The notes: generated from the sequence alone by a model not told the origin. 9,466 nucleotides of DNA from Rhodothermia bacterium (GCA_030431165.1 JAUIJQ010000087.1:1-9466); one strand, 5' to 3'; shown: positions 1 through 6,814, counted from the first letter of the stretch. Made by a program: numbers and translations.

Positions 1-90
1 TTGTGGCACGCGGGATTGTGGTTGTACCCAAACGCGCCAATGCATACATCCGAAGTTAGTCAGCGCGCACCGGCTATCGTAACGCAACCG

Positions 91-2229
91 TTATCTGTTG
101 GCCGAGGCAATTGTGCCCGTTTGGTGCGCACGCAGACCCGCGTTAAGGAATCCGGCCATCTCCGACGCAGACAGCGTGCCGCTTACGCGCTCGATCAACT
201 CGCCGTCGGGCGACACGATCGCGTACGTAGGCAGCGCAACGGTGCCGGTCAGTGTAATCTGGTATCGCTGCAGGTCGGGTCCGTGTTCGCGGCCGTCGGT
301 GTAGAGCTTGAGCCGGACAAACGACGACTCAAGCACGTCGGCAATCTCAGGGCGCGGAAAAACCGACGACTCCATCTGCCTGCAGTTGGTACAGGAGTAC
401 CCCGTAAAGTCGACGAACACGGGTTGGCCAACGCGTACAGCCTCGGCGAGAGCCTGCTCCAGGTTATCGACGATCCAGCCTTCGTCAGCGGCACCGCCAC
501 CGCGCTCGGGTGCGAGGATCGCGATGTCGCCGGCACGACGTGGCGGGAAGTAAGGATCGAGCGCCGTTCGCTGTGCGCCAAGGATGCCCGGTACCAGATA
601 AGCGCCGAACGCGAGAAAGAATACGCCGGATGCGCGTCTCTTCCAGCCCACCGGGATCCCGCGACGTTCATGGGGCATCCGGATCCAGCCAAGCAGGTAC
701 GCTCCCGTCGCTGCCATCAGGACAACCGTCACCGCGATCGCCAACGGTCGCGAGATCAGGTTCCAGCCCCAGACGAGATCCGCATTGGACAAGAACTTGA
801 TCGCTGCCGCGAGTTCGATGAAACCGAGTGACACCTTCACCGCATTCATCCAGGAGCCCGAGCGAGGAAGCGACTCGAGCATCCGCGGAAACATCGCAAG
901 CAACACAAAAGGCGACGCAAATGCGGCACTGAATACGATCATTCCGATGATCGGACGAGCCCACGACCCGCCTGCCGCAGCGGCCAGCAATCCGCCGACA
1001 AACGGAGCCGTACACGAAAACGACACCAAGGTCAGCGTGAGCGCCATAAACAGGACGCCGCCGATGCTTCCGCCCTCGCGGCTGCGCCGGTCTGCCACGT
1101 TGACCCAGGAATTCGGCAACCGGATCTCATAAAAGCCTATCAACGACAGGGCGAATCCAATCAGGACAAGGGCAATGAAAACGTTGACCCACGGATTCGC
1201 CGCGATGGTCTGCGCTCCGGCAGCACCGACGACGACAGCCATGACCATCCCGAGCGCCGTAAAGGTCGCAACAATTGCAGCGCCAAAGAGCGAAGCCATG
1301 GCAGTTGACCGGGCACGGCTCTGCGTGTGCTTCGTGAAGTACGAAACCGTGAGCGGGAGCATCGGAAAAACACAAGGAGTCAGCAGCGCGCCAAATCCGG
1401 CCGCAAGCGCCAGCAGGACAAAGCCAGACCAGCCGCGCCCCGTCGGAAATTGATCGGCAGGCGGAGATGCTCCGGGGACCTCGAATACGAGCGCAGGCGC
1501 CGCGGTCCCTGCGTCAGACGTAGCGGCATCAGACGTAGCGGCATCAGACGTAGCGGCGGCACCCGTTCCGTCAAGCAGCGCATCGAGATCAAGCGGCGCG
1601 GCTTCGCACGCGGCCGCTGCCGCGCTAAGACACCCCGCAAACTCCGCCACCGGTACCTCAAACGCCTGGGGCGTCGGCGGAAGGCACAGGCCTCGGGAGT
1701 CGCTACATATCTGGAACGTGACGGTGCCGCGTACAGCACCTTCGCCACCCGCATCAGAGGCAACACGAAGCGGAACCGCGAACGCCGCAGACCCGAGGAA
1801 ATATGAAACGTCGATGCTGAAGTTCTGGTCGAACCCACGCTTCGGCGCAGTCTGCATCGTCTCGCCGCCTATCGCTATTCCTTCGGGCAGGTCGTCGAGA
1901 CTGATCTCAACGCCGCGACTTGGGCGCGGCGAGTCGAGTGCGTACATCTTCCAGTCACCGTCGATCTCCGCGAGCAGCTTCAGCAGGACGAGACCCGACT
2001 CATCCGAAATACTGGCGGTGTCAGCTTCAACCTCGAACGTCCACGAGACGATTTCTGTCGGATGTCCAATGTCGTTCGCACCAAGGGACTGGGCTCCCGC
2101 TGCCAGTGGCAAAACGAGGAGTCCTGCAATTGCTGCGGACAGGCAGCCGGCAAGACGTACCAAGCCGATTCCAGAGAATACTCTGGCTGTTCCAGCAGGA
2201 AAGCCGACGGTGTTTGACGTGGTGGGCAT
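91..2229 (-). CDS. dsbD: DsbD-type thiol:disulfide interchange protein (cytoplasm-to-periplasm reductant transporter)
   Basis: A 712-residue inner-membrane protein predicted to pass electrons from cytoplasmic thioredoxin to periplasmic thiol proteins, including those for cytochrome c maturation. An in-frame TAG directly before the ATG rules out a longer start. A signal peptide ends near Ala46 (AGA before QS). Three modules follow. The periplasmic N-terminal domain (about 55-200) has the Cys pair FQICSDSRGLCLPP (C175, C182). The membrane domain (about 266-551, roughly eight segments) has one Cys in TPCVFPMLP (C286) and one in FSCTAPFVGG (C406). The C-terminal thioredoxin domain (about 585-700) has the active site GYSCTNCRQME (C613, C616) and a cis-Pro in ALPTYA. 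All six exchange cysteines are thus present. A linker at 225-239 is three AATSD repeats. An extra pair, C200 and C208, lies before the linker and has no role I know. It follows the ribosomal operon, with a hairpin 11 bp before its ATG. Confidence 0.94.
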   Translation of the reverse strand: MPTTSNTVGFPAGTARVFSGIGLVRLAGCLSAAIAGLLVLPLAAGAQSLGANDIGHPTEIVSWTFEVEADTASISDESGLVLLKLLAEIDGDWKMYALDSPRPSRGVEISLDDLPEGIAIGGETMQTAPKRGFDQNFSIDVSYFLGSAAFAVPLRVASDAGGEGAVRGTVTFQICSDSRGLCLPPTPQAFEVPVAEFAGCLSAAAAACEAAPLDLDALLDGTGAAATSDAATSDAATSDAGTAAPALVFEVPGASPPADQFPTGRGWSGFVLLALAAGFGALLTPCVFPMLPLTVSYFTKHTQSRARSTAMASLFGAAIVATFTALGMVMAVVVGAAGAQTIAANPWVNVFIALVLIGFALSLIGFYEIRLPNSWVNVADRRSREGGSIGGVLFMALTLTLVSFSCTAPFVGGLLAAAAGGSWARPIIGMIVFSAAFASPFVLLAMFPRMLESLPRSGSWMNAVKVSLGFIELAAAIKFLSNADLVWGWNLISRPLAIAVTVVLMAATGAYLLGWIRMPHERRGIPVGWKRRASGVFFLAFGAYLVPGILGAQRTALDPYFPPRRAGDIAILAPERGGGAADEGWIVDNLEQALAEAVRVGQPVFVDFTGYSCTNCRQMESSVFPRPEIADVLESSFVRLKLYTDGREHGPDLQRYQITLTGTVALPTYAIVSPDGELIERVSGTLSASEMAGFLNAGLRAHQTGTIASANR
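1514..1558 (-). repeat. Tandem 15-bp repeat, three copies, in the dsbD linker
   Basis: The plus-strand unit TCAGACGTAGCGGCA occurs at 1514-1528 and 1529-1543, with a third copy at 1544-1558 that differs only in the last base. The unit is five codons long and stays in frame, giving three AATSD repeats in the low-complexity linker between the N-terminal periplasmic domain and the membrane domain of the DsbD protein. Such an array can gain or lose units by slippage without breaking the frame. Confidence 0.9.
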
Positions 2230-2240
2230 CTAGAAGCAAG

Positions 2241-2274
2241 CAGGCGGTCGAAACCCGATGGTAACGACCGCCTG
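2241..2274 (-). other. Perfect 10-bp inverted repeat just upstream of dsbD (hairpin; possible terminator or 5'UTR element)
   Basis: CAGGCGGTCG (2241-2250) and CGACCGCCTG (2265-2274) are exact reverse complements separated by 14 bases. On the transcribed strand the hairpin ends 11 bases before the dsbD ATG and is followed by CTTGCTTCT, which is pyrimidine-rich but not a run of T. It could end rplI operon transcription inefficiently or influence dsbD translation. The repeat is certain; the role is not. Confidence 0.6.
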
Positions 2275-2304
2275 TTGTCAATTGTTGCCGGAAGGCAGTA
2301 TGTG

Positions 2305-2334
2305 ACGTCGCCGTACAGTTACGTACCGCGACGT
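2305..2334 (-). terminator. Imperfect 12-bp inverted repeat after rplI (possible terminator or mRNA 3'-end hairpin)
   Basis: ACGTCGCCGTAC (2305-2316) and GTACCGCGACGT (2323-2334) pair with one mismatch around a 6-base loop, starting 8 bases past the rplI stop. No T-run follows on the minus strand, so it is not a textbook intrinsic terminator, but it is well placed to protect or define the 3' end of the ribosomal operon mRNA. The right arm is also part of a 10-bp direct repeat (ACGTACCGCG / ACGTACCGCC, 2321-2340). Confidence 0.4.
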
Positions 2335-2342
2335 ACCGCCCT

Positions 2343-2807
2343 CTAGGACGCCGGCTCAGCCTCTGCGTTGGACTCAACGCGAACCTTCACCTGCCCCGTA
2401 ACCTCGGGATGCAGCTTGACACTTGCTGTATAGACACCCGTCAGTCGGATGTCGGTGTCGAGCGCAATTTTCCGACGGTCAATCGAGAAACCACGCTTGG
2501 CCAGCGCAACAGCAATCTGCTGATTGGTGATCGTGCCGAAGATTCGGTTTTCTTCGCCGACGCTTACCGGGATGAGGATTTCCTCTTTCTCGAGCTGGCG
2601 TGCAACCTCGAGCGCTCCGTCTTTCTCTTCAGCCAGTCGTCTGGCGGCCTGCTTCAGCAGTTCCTGCGCGTGCTTCAGTGCCGACGGAGTTGCGAGCTGC
2701 GCCAGCCCCTTGGGGATGAGGTAGTTCCGACCGAAGCCGTTCTTTACGGTGACGACCTCGCCACGGGCACCCAGCTTCTCGACGTCTTCGAGTAAGATGA
2801 CTTTCAT
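2343..2807 (-). CDS. rplI: 50S ribosomal protein L9
   Basis: A 154-residue protein that binds 23S rRNA at the base of the L1 stalk. It shows the standard two-domain dumbbell. The N-terminal domain MKVILLEDVEKLGARGE...GFGRNYLIPKGLA (1-36) carries the RNA-binding Gly/Arg/Asn residues. A long Glu/Lys/Ala-rich connecting helix runs over about 42-76. The C-terminal domain from about 77 includes GEENRIFGTITNQQIA and VYTASVKLHPEV. A short acidic tail (NAEAEPAS) ends the protein. It is the last gene of the rpsF-rpsR-rplI operon, and two inverted repeats lie in the 113-bp gap after it. The sequence before the ATG (CAACAACGATT) contains no Shine-Dalgarno match. Confidence 0.97.
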   Translation of the reverse strand: MKVILLEDVEKLGARGEVVTVKNGFGRNYLIPKGLAQLATPSALKHAQELLKQAARRLAEEKDGALEVARQLEKEEILIPVSVGEENRIFGTITNQQIAVALAKRGFSIDRRKIALDTDIRLTGVYTASVKLHPEVTGQVKVRVESNAEAEPAS

Positions 2808-2828
2808 AATCGTTGTTGTGGCTAGGTG

Positions 2829-3089
2829 CTACTTGACGGTGTCAGCGACGAACGGAAGCAGCGCGAGGTGGCGTGCACGTTTGATCGCACGGGTGAGCTG
2901 CCGCTGATACTTGGCGGAAAGCCCGGTGATGCGACGAGGCAGGATCTTGCCTTGCTCGTTAACGAACCGTTTCAGAAGGTCGAGGTCCTTGTAGTCGATG
3001 TAATCGAGGTCGCCCATGTCGAACTTCGCGGCCGGTGCATGTGGCGCGCGCCGTGGACGGGGTTTGCGGGACTTGGATAGTCTTGCCAT
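2829..3089 (-). CDS. rpsR: 30S ribosomal protein S18
   Basis: An 86-residue basic protein that pairs with S6 on the 30S platform. The family core is clear: IDYKDLDLLKRFVNEQGKILPRRITGLSAKYQRQLTRAIKRARHLALLPF, spread over about residues 31-80. The N-terminal arm is rich in Arg, Lys and Pro and has no cysteines, so this is the zinc-free form. It sits between rpsF and rplI with no ssb gene between rpsF and rpsR, unlike Bacillus (rpsF-ssb-rpsR) or E. coli (priB in that position). The start context CTGGATCATGGC almost repeats the rpsF start context CTGGATTATGGC; neither has a good Shine-Dalgarno sequence. The spacing to rplI is 21 bp, so cotranscription is near certain. Confidence 0.97.
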   Translation of the reverse strand: MARLSKSRKPRPRRAPHAPAAKFDMGDLDYIDYKDLDLLKRFVNEQGKILPRRITGLSAKYQRQLTRAIKRARHLALLPFVADTVK

Positions 3090-3135
3090 GATCCAGTACT
3101 AGGTGTTGCAGTAAGATGGGATACGTGATCAACGG

Positions 3136-3543
3136 TCAGTCGTCAGACTCGGCCGCCGCGGCTGCTTCTGCCTCGGCTTCGAGTCGAGCTGCCGCTTTCC
3201 GCTTCTCGCGGTGATTGATCATGCGCTTATCCATCTTCAGCGTCAGGTAGCGCAGCACGTTGTCATTGATGTCCAGGGCACGCTCAAGACGCGCAATCAC
3301 GTCGCCGTCACTCTGGAACGTCAGGTTGACGTAGTATCCGTTTCGCTTCTTTTCGATCGGATACGCGAGTCGCTGCGACCCCCAAACGTTCTTGTCGACG
3401 ACCGAGCCTCCGTGCTCTTCGATGAACTTGTCGACGCGGACAACGAGGTCCTCCAACTGGTCATCATTGAGGACCGCGTTGAGGATGTACGTGAGTTCGT
3501 ACGTACTCTGTTTTGCAGCGGGCGCTGCGGTAGTATCAGCCAT
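3136..3543 (-). CDS. rpsF: 30S ribosomal protein S6
   Basis: A 135-residue ribosomal protein that binds the central domain of 16S rRNA as a heterodimer with S18. The core (about residues 14-110) has the S6 ferredoxin-like pattern: YELTYILNAVLNDDQ, then GGSVVDKNVWGSQRLAYPI, KKRNGYYVNLTFQSD and INDNVLRYLTLKMD. About 12 extra residues (MADTTAAPAAKQ) precede the core, and the tail after residue 110 is basic, then Ala/Glu-rich and acidic, ending ESDD. In E. coli the S6 tail ends in Glu and is extended by RimK; this tail ends in Asp, so that modification cannot be assumed. It is the first gene of the rpsF-rpsR-rplI operon, 46 bp before rpsR. A sigma70-like promoter and a structured leader lie upstream. 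Confidence 0.97.
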   Translation of the reverse strand: MADTTAAPAAKQSTYELTYILNAVLNDDQLEDLVVRVDKFIEEHGGSVVDKNVWGSQRLAYPIEKKRNGYYVNLTFQSDGDVIARLERALDINDNVLRYLTLKMDKRMINHREKRKAAARLEAEAEAAAAAESDD

Positions 3544-3667
3544 AATCCAGACGGGACTCCCGTGGGTTACGTTGGTGGTCCGTTACGCTCTCTCGGCGAA
3601 TAGACCGAACGAAGCCCCGATGCCAGGCGCCTGAACATTTTTCGAGCGCGATCGGAGCAGGAGATAG
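3544..3667 (-). promoter_or_regulatory. rpsF operon leader (5'UTR), candidate S6:S18 autoregulatory region
   Basis: About 120 nt lie between the predicted promoter and the rpsF ATG. Near the start codon, ACGGG-AGU-CCCGU forms a GC-rich hairpin (3551-3563) ending 7 bases before the ATG. The segment GUCCCGU of that hairpin can instead pair with an upstream ACGGAC (3578-3583) through one bulged C. Many bacteria have an S6:S18-binding structure in this position that represses the operon. I cannot confirm from memory that this leader fits that consensus, so the function is inferred from position and folding potential only. Confidence 0.35.
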
Positions 3668-3673
3668 CCTGAA

Positions 3674-3702
3674 AATATAAGGCAGCAGGGAGCGCCGATC
3701 AA
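3674..3702 (-). promoter_or_regulatory. Predicted promoter of the rpsF-rpsR-rplI operon
   Basis: On the minus strand, TTGATC (3702-3697) is followed after exactly 17 bases by TATATT (3679-3674). This matches the sigma70 -35 box at 4 of 6 and the -10 box at 5 of 6 positions with ideal spacing. The same site also reads TTG-N20-TATATTTT, close to the Bacteroidota primary-sigma pattern of TTTG near -33 and TAnnTTTG near -7. The -35 box lies directly after the prfA TAA. Transcription would start near 3667, leaving a leader of about 120 nt. It is the best promoter match I found in the gaps. Confidence 0.6.
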
Positions 3703-4791
3703 TTACCCGGCCGTACCGGCCCTGGCCATCCGATCAGCATTTTCGGCCGTTCTGAGGGCCTTGATGATATTTTCAAGCTCGCCGCCAATCACCCGCTCAA
3801 GCGGGTAGTTCTTCTGGTCCCCCTCCAGGCGGTGGTCGGTCACGCGACCCTGCGGCCAGTTGTACGTACGAATTTTGGCTGAACGGTCACCGCTACTGAC
3901 CATAGATCGACGGGCCTCAGAACGCTCGGCATTGCGCTTTTCGAGCTCGATCTCATACAGCCGCGACCGCAGGACTCGCAGCGCCTTGTCCTTGTTCTTA
4001 TGCTGACTCTTTTCGTCCTGGCATGTAACAACGAGCCCCGTTGGAATATGCGTGATGCGCACCGCCGAGTCGGTGGTGTTGACGCTCTGTCCTCCAGGTC
4101 CGCTTGAGCGGTACACGTCGATCTTGAGTTCGTTCGGGTCTATGGCCACGTCAACCTCCTCGGCCTCCGGCAAAACGGCAACGGTCGCGGCGGAGGTGTG
4201 GATTCGGCCGCTGGATTCGGTTGCAGGCACGCGCTGAACGCGATGAACCCCACTCTCGTACTTCATCGTGCCAAACGCATCGGCGCCGCTGAGCGAGAAG
4301 ATGATCTCTTTGAATCCGCCCACCGTGCCTTCTGACTGTTCGATGACCTCGATCCGCCACCCATTCGACTCGGCGAAGCGACTGTACACCTTGAACAAGT
4401 CACCGGCAAACAACGACGCTTCGTCGCCACCGGTGCCCGCGCGAATCTCGACGATTGCGTTCTTCGAGTCTTCCGGGTTCTTGGGAATGAGCAACAGCGC
4501 GAGATCATCCTCGAGCGCCGGAAGTCGCTCCTCAAGGACAGCCAACTCCTCCCTGGCCATATCAGCAAGCTCCGGATCCTCTTCCCCGGCGACCATCTGA
4601 CGCAAGTCACGCAGCTCCGATCGCGCCGCCTCGTATTCCCGGATCGCTTTGACGATCTGCGTCAGGGACGTGTGCTCGCGACCAAGCTTCTCCATCTGCA
4701 CCGGATCTGTCGCGACCTCAGGCGTAGCCATCAGGGACTGCACCTGGTCATAACGCGCAAGTATCTGATCGAGTGTCTCTTTTGCAATCAT
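3703..4791 (-). CDS. prfA: Peptide chain release factor 1 (RF1)
   Basis: Recognises UAA and UAG stop codons in the ribosomal A site and triggers peptide release. With the ATG at 4791 the protein has 362 residues, normal for RF1. It shows an N-terminal helical domain, the codon-reading motif P-A-T in QRVPATESSGRIH (PAT at 189-191), which is the RF1 type and not the RF2 S-P-F type, and the catalytic loop SSGPGGQSVNTTDSAVR with GGQ at 233-235, whose Gln is normally methylated by PrmC. The frame stays open upstream of 4791 for 47 codons, with a GTG at 4887 and an ATG at 4866. That extension has no counterpart in RF1 and consists of 15-bp periodic sequence, so I prefer MIAKETLDQI as the N-terminus. 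No Shine-Dalgarno sequence precedes the ATG. The TAA stop abuts the -35 box of the next promoter. Unlike many proteobacteria, no prmC follows; rpsF does. Confidence 0.97.
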   Translation of the reverse strand: MIAKETLDQILARYDQVQSLMATPEVATDPVQMEKLGREHTSLTQIVKAIREYEAARSELRDLRQMVAGEEDPELADMAREELAVLEERLPALEDDLALLLIPKNPEDSKNAIVEIRAGTGGDEASLFAGDLFKVYSRFAESNGWRIEVIEQSEGTVGGFKEIIFSLSGADAFGTMKYESGVHRVQRVPATESSGRIHTSAATVAVLPEAEEVDVAIDPNELKIDVYRSSGPGGQSVNTTDSAVRITHIPTGLVVTCQDEKSQHKNKDKALRVLRSRLYEIELEKRNAERSEARRSMVSSGDRSAKIRTYNWPQGRVTDHRLEGDQKNYPLERVIGGELENIIKALRTAENADRMARAGTAG

Positions 4792-4805
4792 TGCGGAGTG
4801 TGCCG

Positions 4806-4895
4806 TGCGGAAATTTGCTGTCCGGACCAAGTAGGAACGGACCAATGTACAGCGGACGTAGACCATCCGGACGGATGAAGACCGCACGGAAGCGC
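4806..4895 (-). repeat. Degenerate 15-bp periodic repeat upstream of prfA
   Basis: On the plus strand the core CGGAC occurs at 4823, 4838, 4853 and 4868, exactly 15 bp apart. Degenerate cores continue the register on both sides (CGGAA at 4808, CGCAC at 4883). Outside the core the units differ, though the two at 4821 and 4836 also share the flanking CGGACCAA. On the minus strand each unit gives GTCCG. The array ends 14 bp before the prfA ATG and is in frame with prfA, where it would encode a Val-Arg pair every fifth residue. Confidence 0.7.
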
Positions 4896-4906
4896 TAACG
4901 CTTCCG
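4887..4906 (-). other. Perfect 8-bp hairpin in the glmS-prfA gap
   Basis: CGGAAGCG (4887-4894) and CGCTTCCG (4899-4906) are exact reverse complements around a 4-base loop. The hairpin lies 52 bases after the glmS stop and is followed on the minus strand by TGCGGTCTTC, with no T-run. It could mark the end of the glmS transcript or be a processing site. It overlaps the outer unit of the 15-bp periodic repeat. Confidence 0.45.
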
Positions 4907-4958
4907 ACACGACACGGTTCGGGCGTCAGGAGTCACCCGATACAATCAGCCGCGGCGA

Positions 4959-6788
4959 CTACTCGACGGTAACGCTCTTCGCCAGATTCCGGGGTTGATC
5001 AACATCGCACCCCCGGAGCACCGCAATGTAATACGAGAGGAGTTGCAACGGTACTACGGTCAGCAGCGGCGTCAGGAATTCCTGTGTGCGGGGAATGCGC
5101 ACCATGTACTCGCAATGCCGTTCGATCTCGCTGCCATTGTCGGTGATCGCAATTACAGACCCCTGGCGAGCAACAACTTCTTCAATGTTCGAAACAACCT
5201 TGCTGTACGTTGAATCGTGCATCGCAAGGAAGACTACGGGCATAAACCGGTCTATCAGTGCAATCGGCCCGTGCTTCATCTCTGCCGCCGGATATCCCTC
5301 TGCATGTATGTAGGATATTTCCTTCAGCTTCAGCGCTCCCTCAAGTGCAACGGGGAAATTGTATCCGCGTCCCAGATACAGGAAGTTCGATGCGTAGCGA
5401 TAGACCTGGGCAAGCTGTGCGATCTGCTCATGGATGTCCAGGACGTCCCGAATCTTGTCAGGGATTTCAGCAAGCCCCTTGAGGTACCCGGCAAACGCCT
5501 CGTCAGACAACGTGCGTCCCTTCGCAAGCTTCAGCGCAAGCATCGTCAGGACCATCACCTGCGCCGTAAATGCTTTTGTTGACGCAACGCCTATCTCGGG
5601 ACCCGCATGCAGGTACACACCGGCATCGGTCTCTCGCGCGATCGTCGAGCCAACCATGTTGCAGATTCCCAGCGCCAGTGCACCGCGTTCCTTTGCTTCG
5701 CGTATAGCAGCCAGCGTGTCAGCCGTTTCGCCGCTCTGCGAAATCGCAATGACGACGTCGTCCTTCTCGAGGATCGGTTCGCGGTATCGGAACTCACTCG
5801 CGTACTCAACCTCCACCGGTATGCGTGCCAGCCCCTCAATCAGGTACTCCCCGACCAACGCGGAATGCCACGATGTCCCGCAGCCAACAATGATGATGCG
5901 TTTGGCAGCTCGAATCTGATCCATGTACTGAAGGAGCCCGCCAAGGCGAATCGAATTGTCGTCCACGTTGACGCGCCCGCGCATGCAGTTCTCAAGTGCA
6001 ACGGGCTGCTCCATGATCTCCTTGAGCATGAAGTGGTCGTAGCCCTGCTTCTCGATCTGCTCAAGATCCCACTCGAGTTCATGGACCTCCTTGTTGAGCG
6101 GGACATTGTCCAGGCTTCTGACATCCATACCCGAGCGACGGATGACCACCATTTCGCCATCGTGGAGATACACGACCTGTCTGGTGTGCTCGATCAGTGG
6201 CGCGGCATCCGACCCGAGGAAGTACTCGCCATCTCCAACGCCAACAATCAGCGGACTGCCTTTGCGTGCGGCGATCAGCAGGTCTTCGTCATCTTGCGAT
6301 ACGATCGCGATACCGTACGTTCCGACGACGGTGGCGAGCGCCTGCCTGACGGCCTCGGGGAGTTCCAGTCCCGTCGTCTTCATCACATCCTCGATGAGAT
6401 GAACCAACACCTCGGTGTCTGTCTCGCTCTCGAACTTGTAGCCTTTCCGAATCAGCCCTTCTTTGAGCGTCGCGTAGTTCTCAATGATGCCGTTGTGGAC
6501 GAGCGCAAAGTCGCCTGTTGTGCTGACGTGCGGGTGCGAATTCTCATCCGATGGCGGACCGTGCGTGGCCCAGCGCGTGTGGCCAATTCCGAGTGATCCT
6601 GCGATTTGTTCGCTGTCGAGGGCCCGCTGGAGTTCGTCGACCTTCCCCTGCCGCTTGCAGACCTTGAGTCGGCCATTTACGATGGCAACACCTGCCGAAT
6701 CGTATCCACGATATTCCAGCCGCCGGAGACCTGAGACAAGGATATCTGCTGCCGGCTTATCGCCGATATATCCAACAATTCCACACAT
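4959..6788 (-). CDS. glmS: Glutamine--fructose-6-phosphate aminotransferase (isomerizing)
   Basis: Makes glucosamine 6-phosphate from fructose 6-phosphate and glutamine, the entry to UDP-GlcNAc for peptidoglycan and LPS. It has 609 residues, the same length as the E. coli enzyme. The N-terminal class II amidotransferase domain starts MCGIVGYIGD; Cys2 becomes the N-terminal nucleophile after Met removal, which fixes the start at 6788. GHTRWATHG (69-77) and NGIIENY (99-105) are the glutamine-site loops. Two SIS sugar isomerase domains follow: VGCGTSWHSA (301-310) and SQSGETADT (350-358) in the first, and a second from about 455 with EISYIHAEGYPAAEMKHGP (490-508). The C-terminal tail DQPRNLAKSVTVE holds the lysine and loop that close the sugar site. 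No glmS ribozyme fits in the 67-bp upstream gap and no Shine-Dalgarno sequence is seen. aroF is upstream, prfA downstream after 167 bp. Confidence 0.98.
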   Translation of the reverse strand: MCGIVGYIGDKPAADILVSGLRRLEYRGYDSAGVAIVNGRLKVCKRQGKVDELQRALDSEQIAGSLGIGHTRWATHGPPSDENSHPHVSTTGDFALVHNGIIENYATLKEGLIRKGYKFESETDTEVLVHLIEDVMKTTGLELPEAVRQALATVVGTYGIAIVSQDDEDLLIAARKGSPLIVGVGDGEYFLGSDAAPLIEHTRQVVYLHDGEMVVIRRSGMDVRSLDNVPLNKEVHELEWDLEQIEKQGYDHFMLKEIMEQPVALENCMRGRVNVDDNSIRLGGLLQYMDQIRAAKRIIIVGCGTSWHSALVGEYLIEGLARIPVEVEYASEFRYREPILEKDDVVIAISQSGETADTLAAIREAKERGALALGICNMVGSTIARETDAGVYLHAGPEIGVASTKAFTAQVMVLTMLALKLAKGRTLSDEAFAGYLKGLAEIPDKIRDVLDIHEQIAQLAQVYRYASNFLYLGRGYNFPVALEGALKLKEISYIHAEGYPAAEMKHGPIALIDRFMPVVFLAMHDSTYSKVVSNIEEVVARQGSVIAITDNGSEIERHCEYMVRIPRTQEFLTPLLTVVPLQLLSYYIAVLRGCDVDQPRNLAKSVTVE

Positions 6789-6814
6789 GTATCGCGCGTT
6801 TCACTTGAGTTGGT

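Noticed and set aside
1..49. Possible start of a further minus-strand gene (ATG at 49, reading MYALARLG and onward to the edge)
   Set aside because: Only 16 codons are visible, there is no ribosome-binding signal and no recognisable product; an ATG with so short an open run is expected by chance. It remains possible.
1..831. Long plus-strand open frame (276 codons) at the window start
   Set aside because: It runs antisense to the C-terminal part of the well-supported dsbD gene, has no recognisable domain, and its composition (Arg-rich) is typical of the shadow frame of a high-GC gene.
2276..2281. TTGACA on the minus strand as a dsbD promoter -35 box
   Set aside because: No -10-like hexamer lies at 15-19 bp; the nearest (TACCAT) is only 12 bp away and lies in the loop region of the hairpin.
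3624..3633. Palindrome CAGGCGCCTG in the rpsF leader
   Set aside because: A self-complementary 10-mer with no loop; common in GC-rich DNA and without a recognised regulator.
4792..4887. N-terminal extension of RF1 from GTG 4887 or ATG 4866
   Set aside because: The ATG at 4791 gives a normal RF1 length and N-terminus; the extra residues match no part of the family and come from the 15-bp periodic sequence. Kept as an open question in the findings.
5607..6596. Plus-strand open frame of 329 codons inside glmS
   Set aside because: It is fully antisense to a complete glmS with all catalytic motifs, and resembles no protein family I know.
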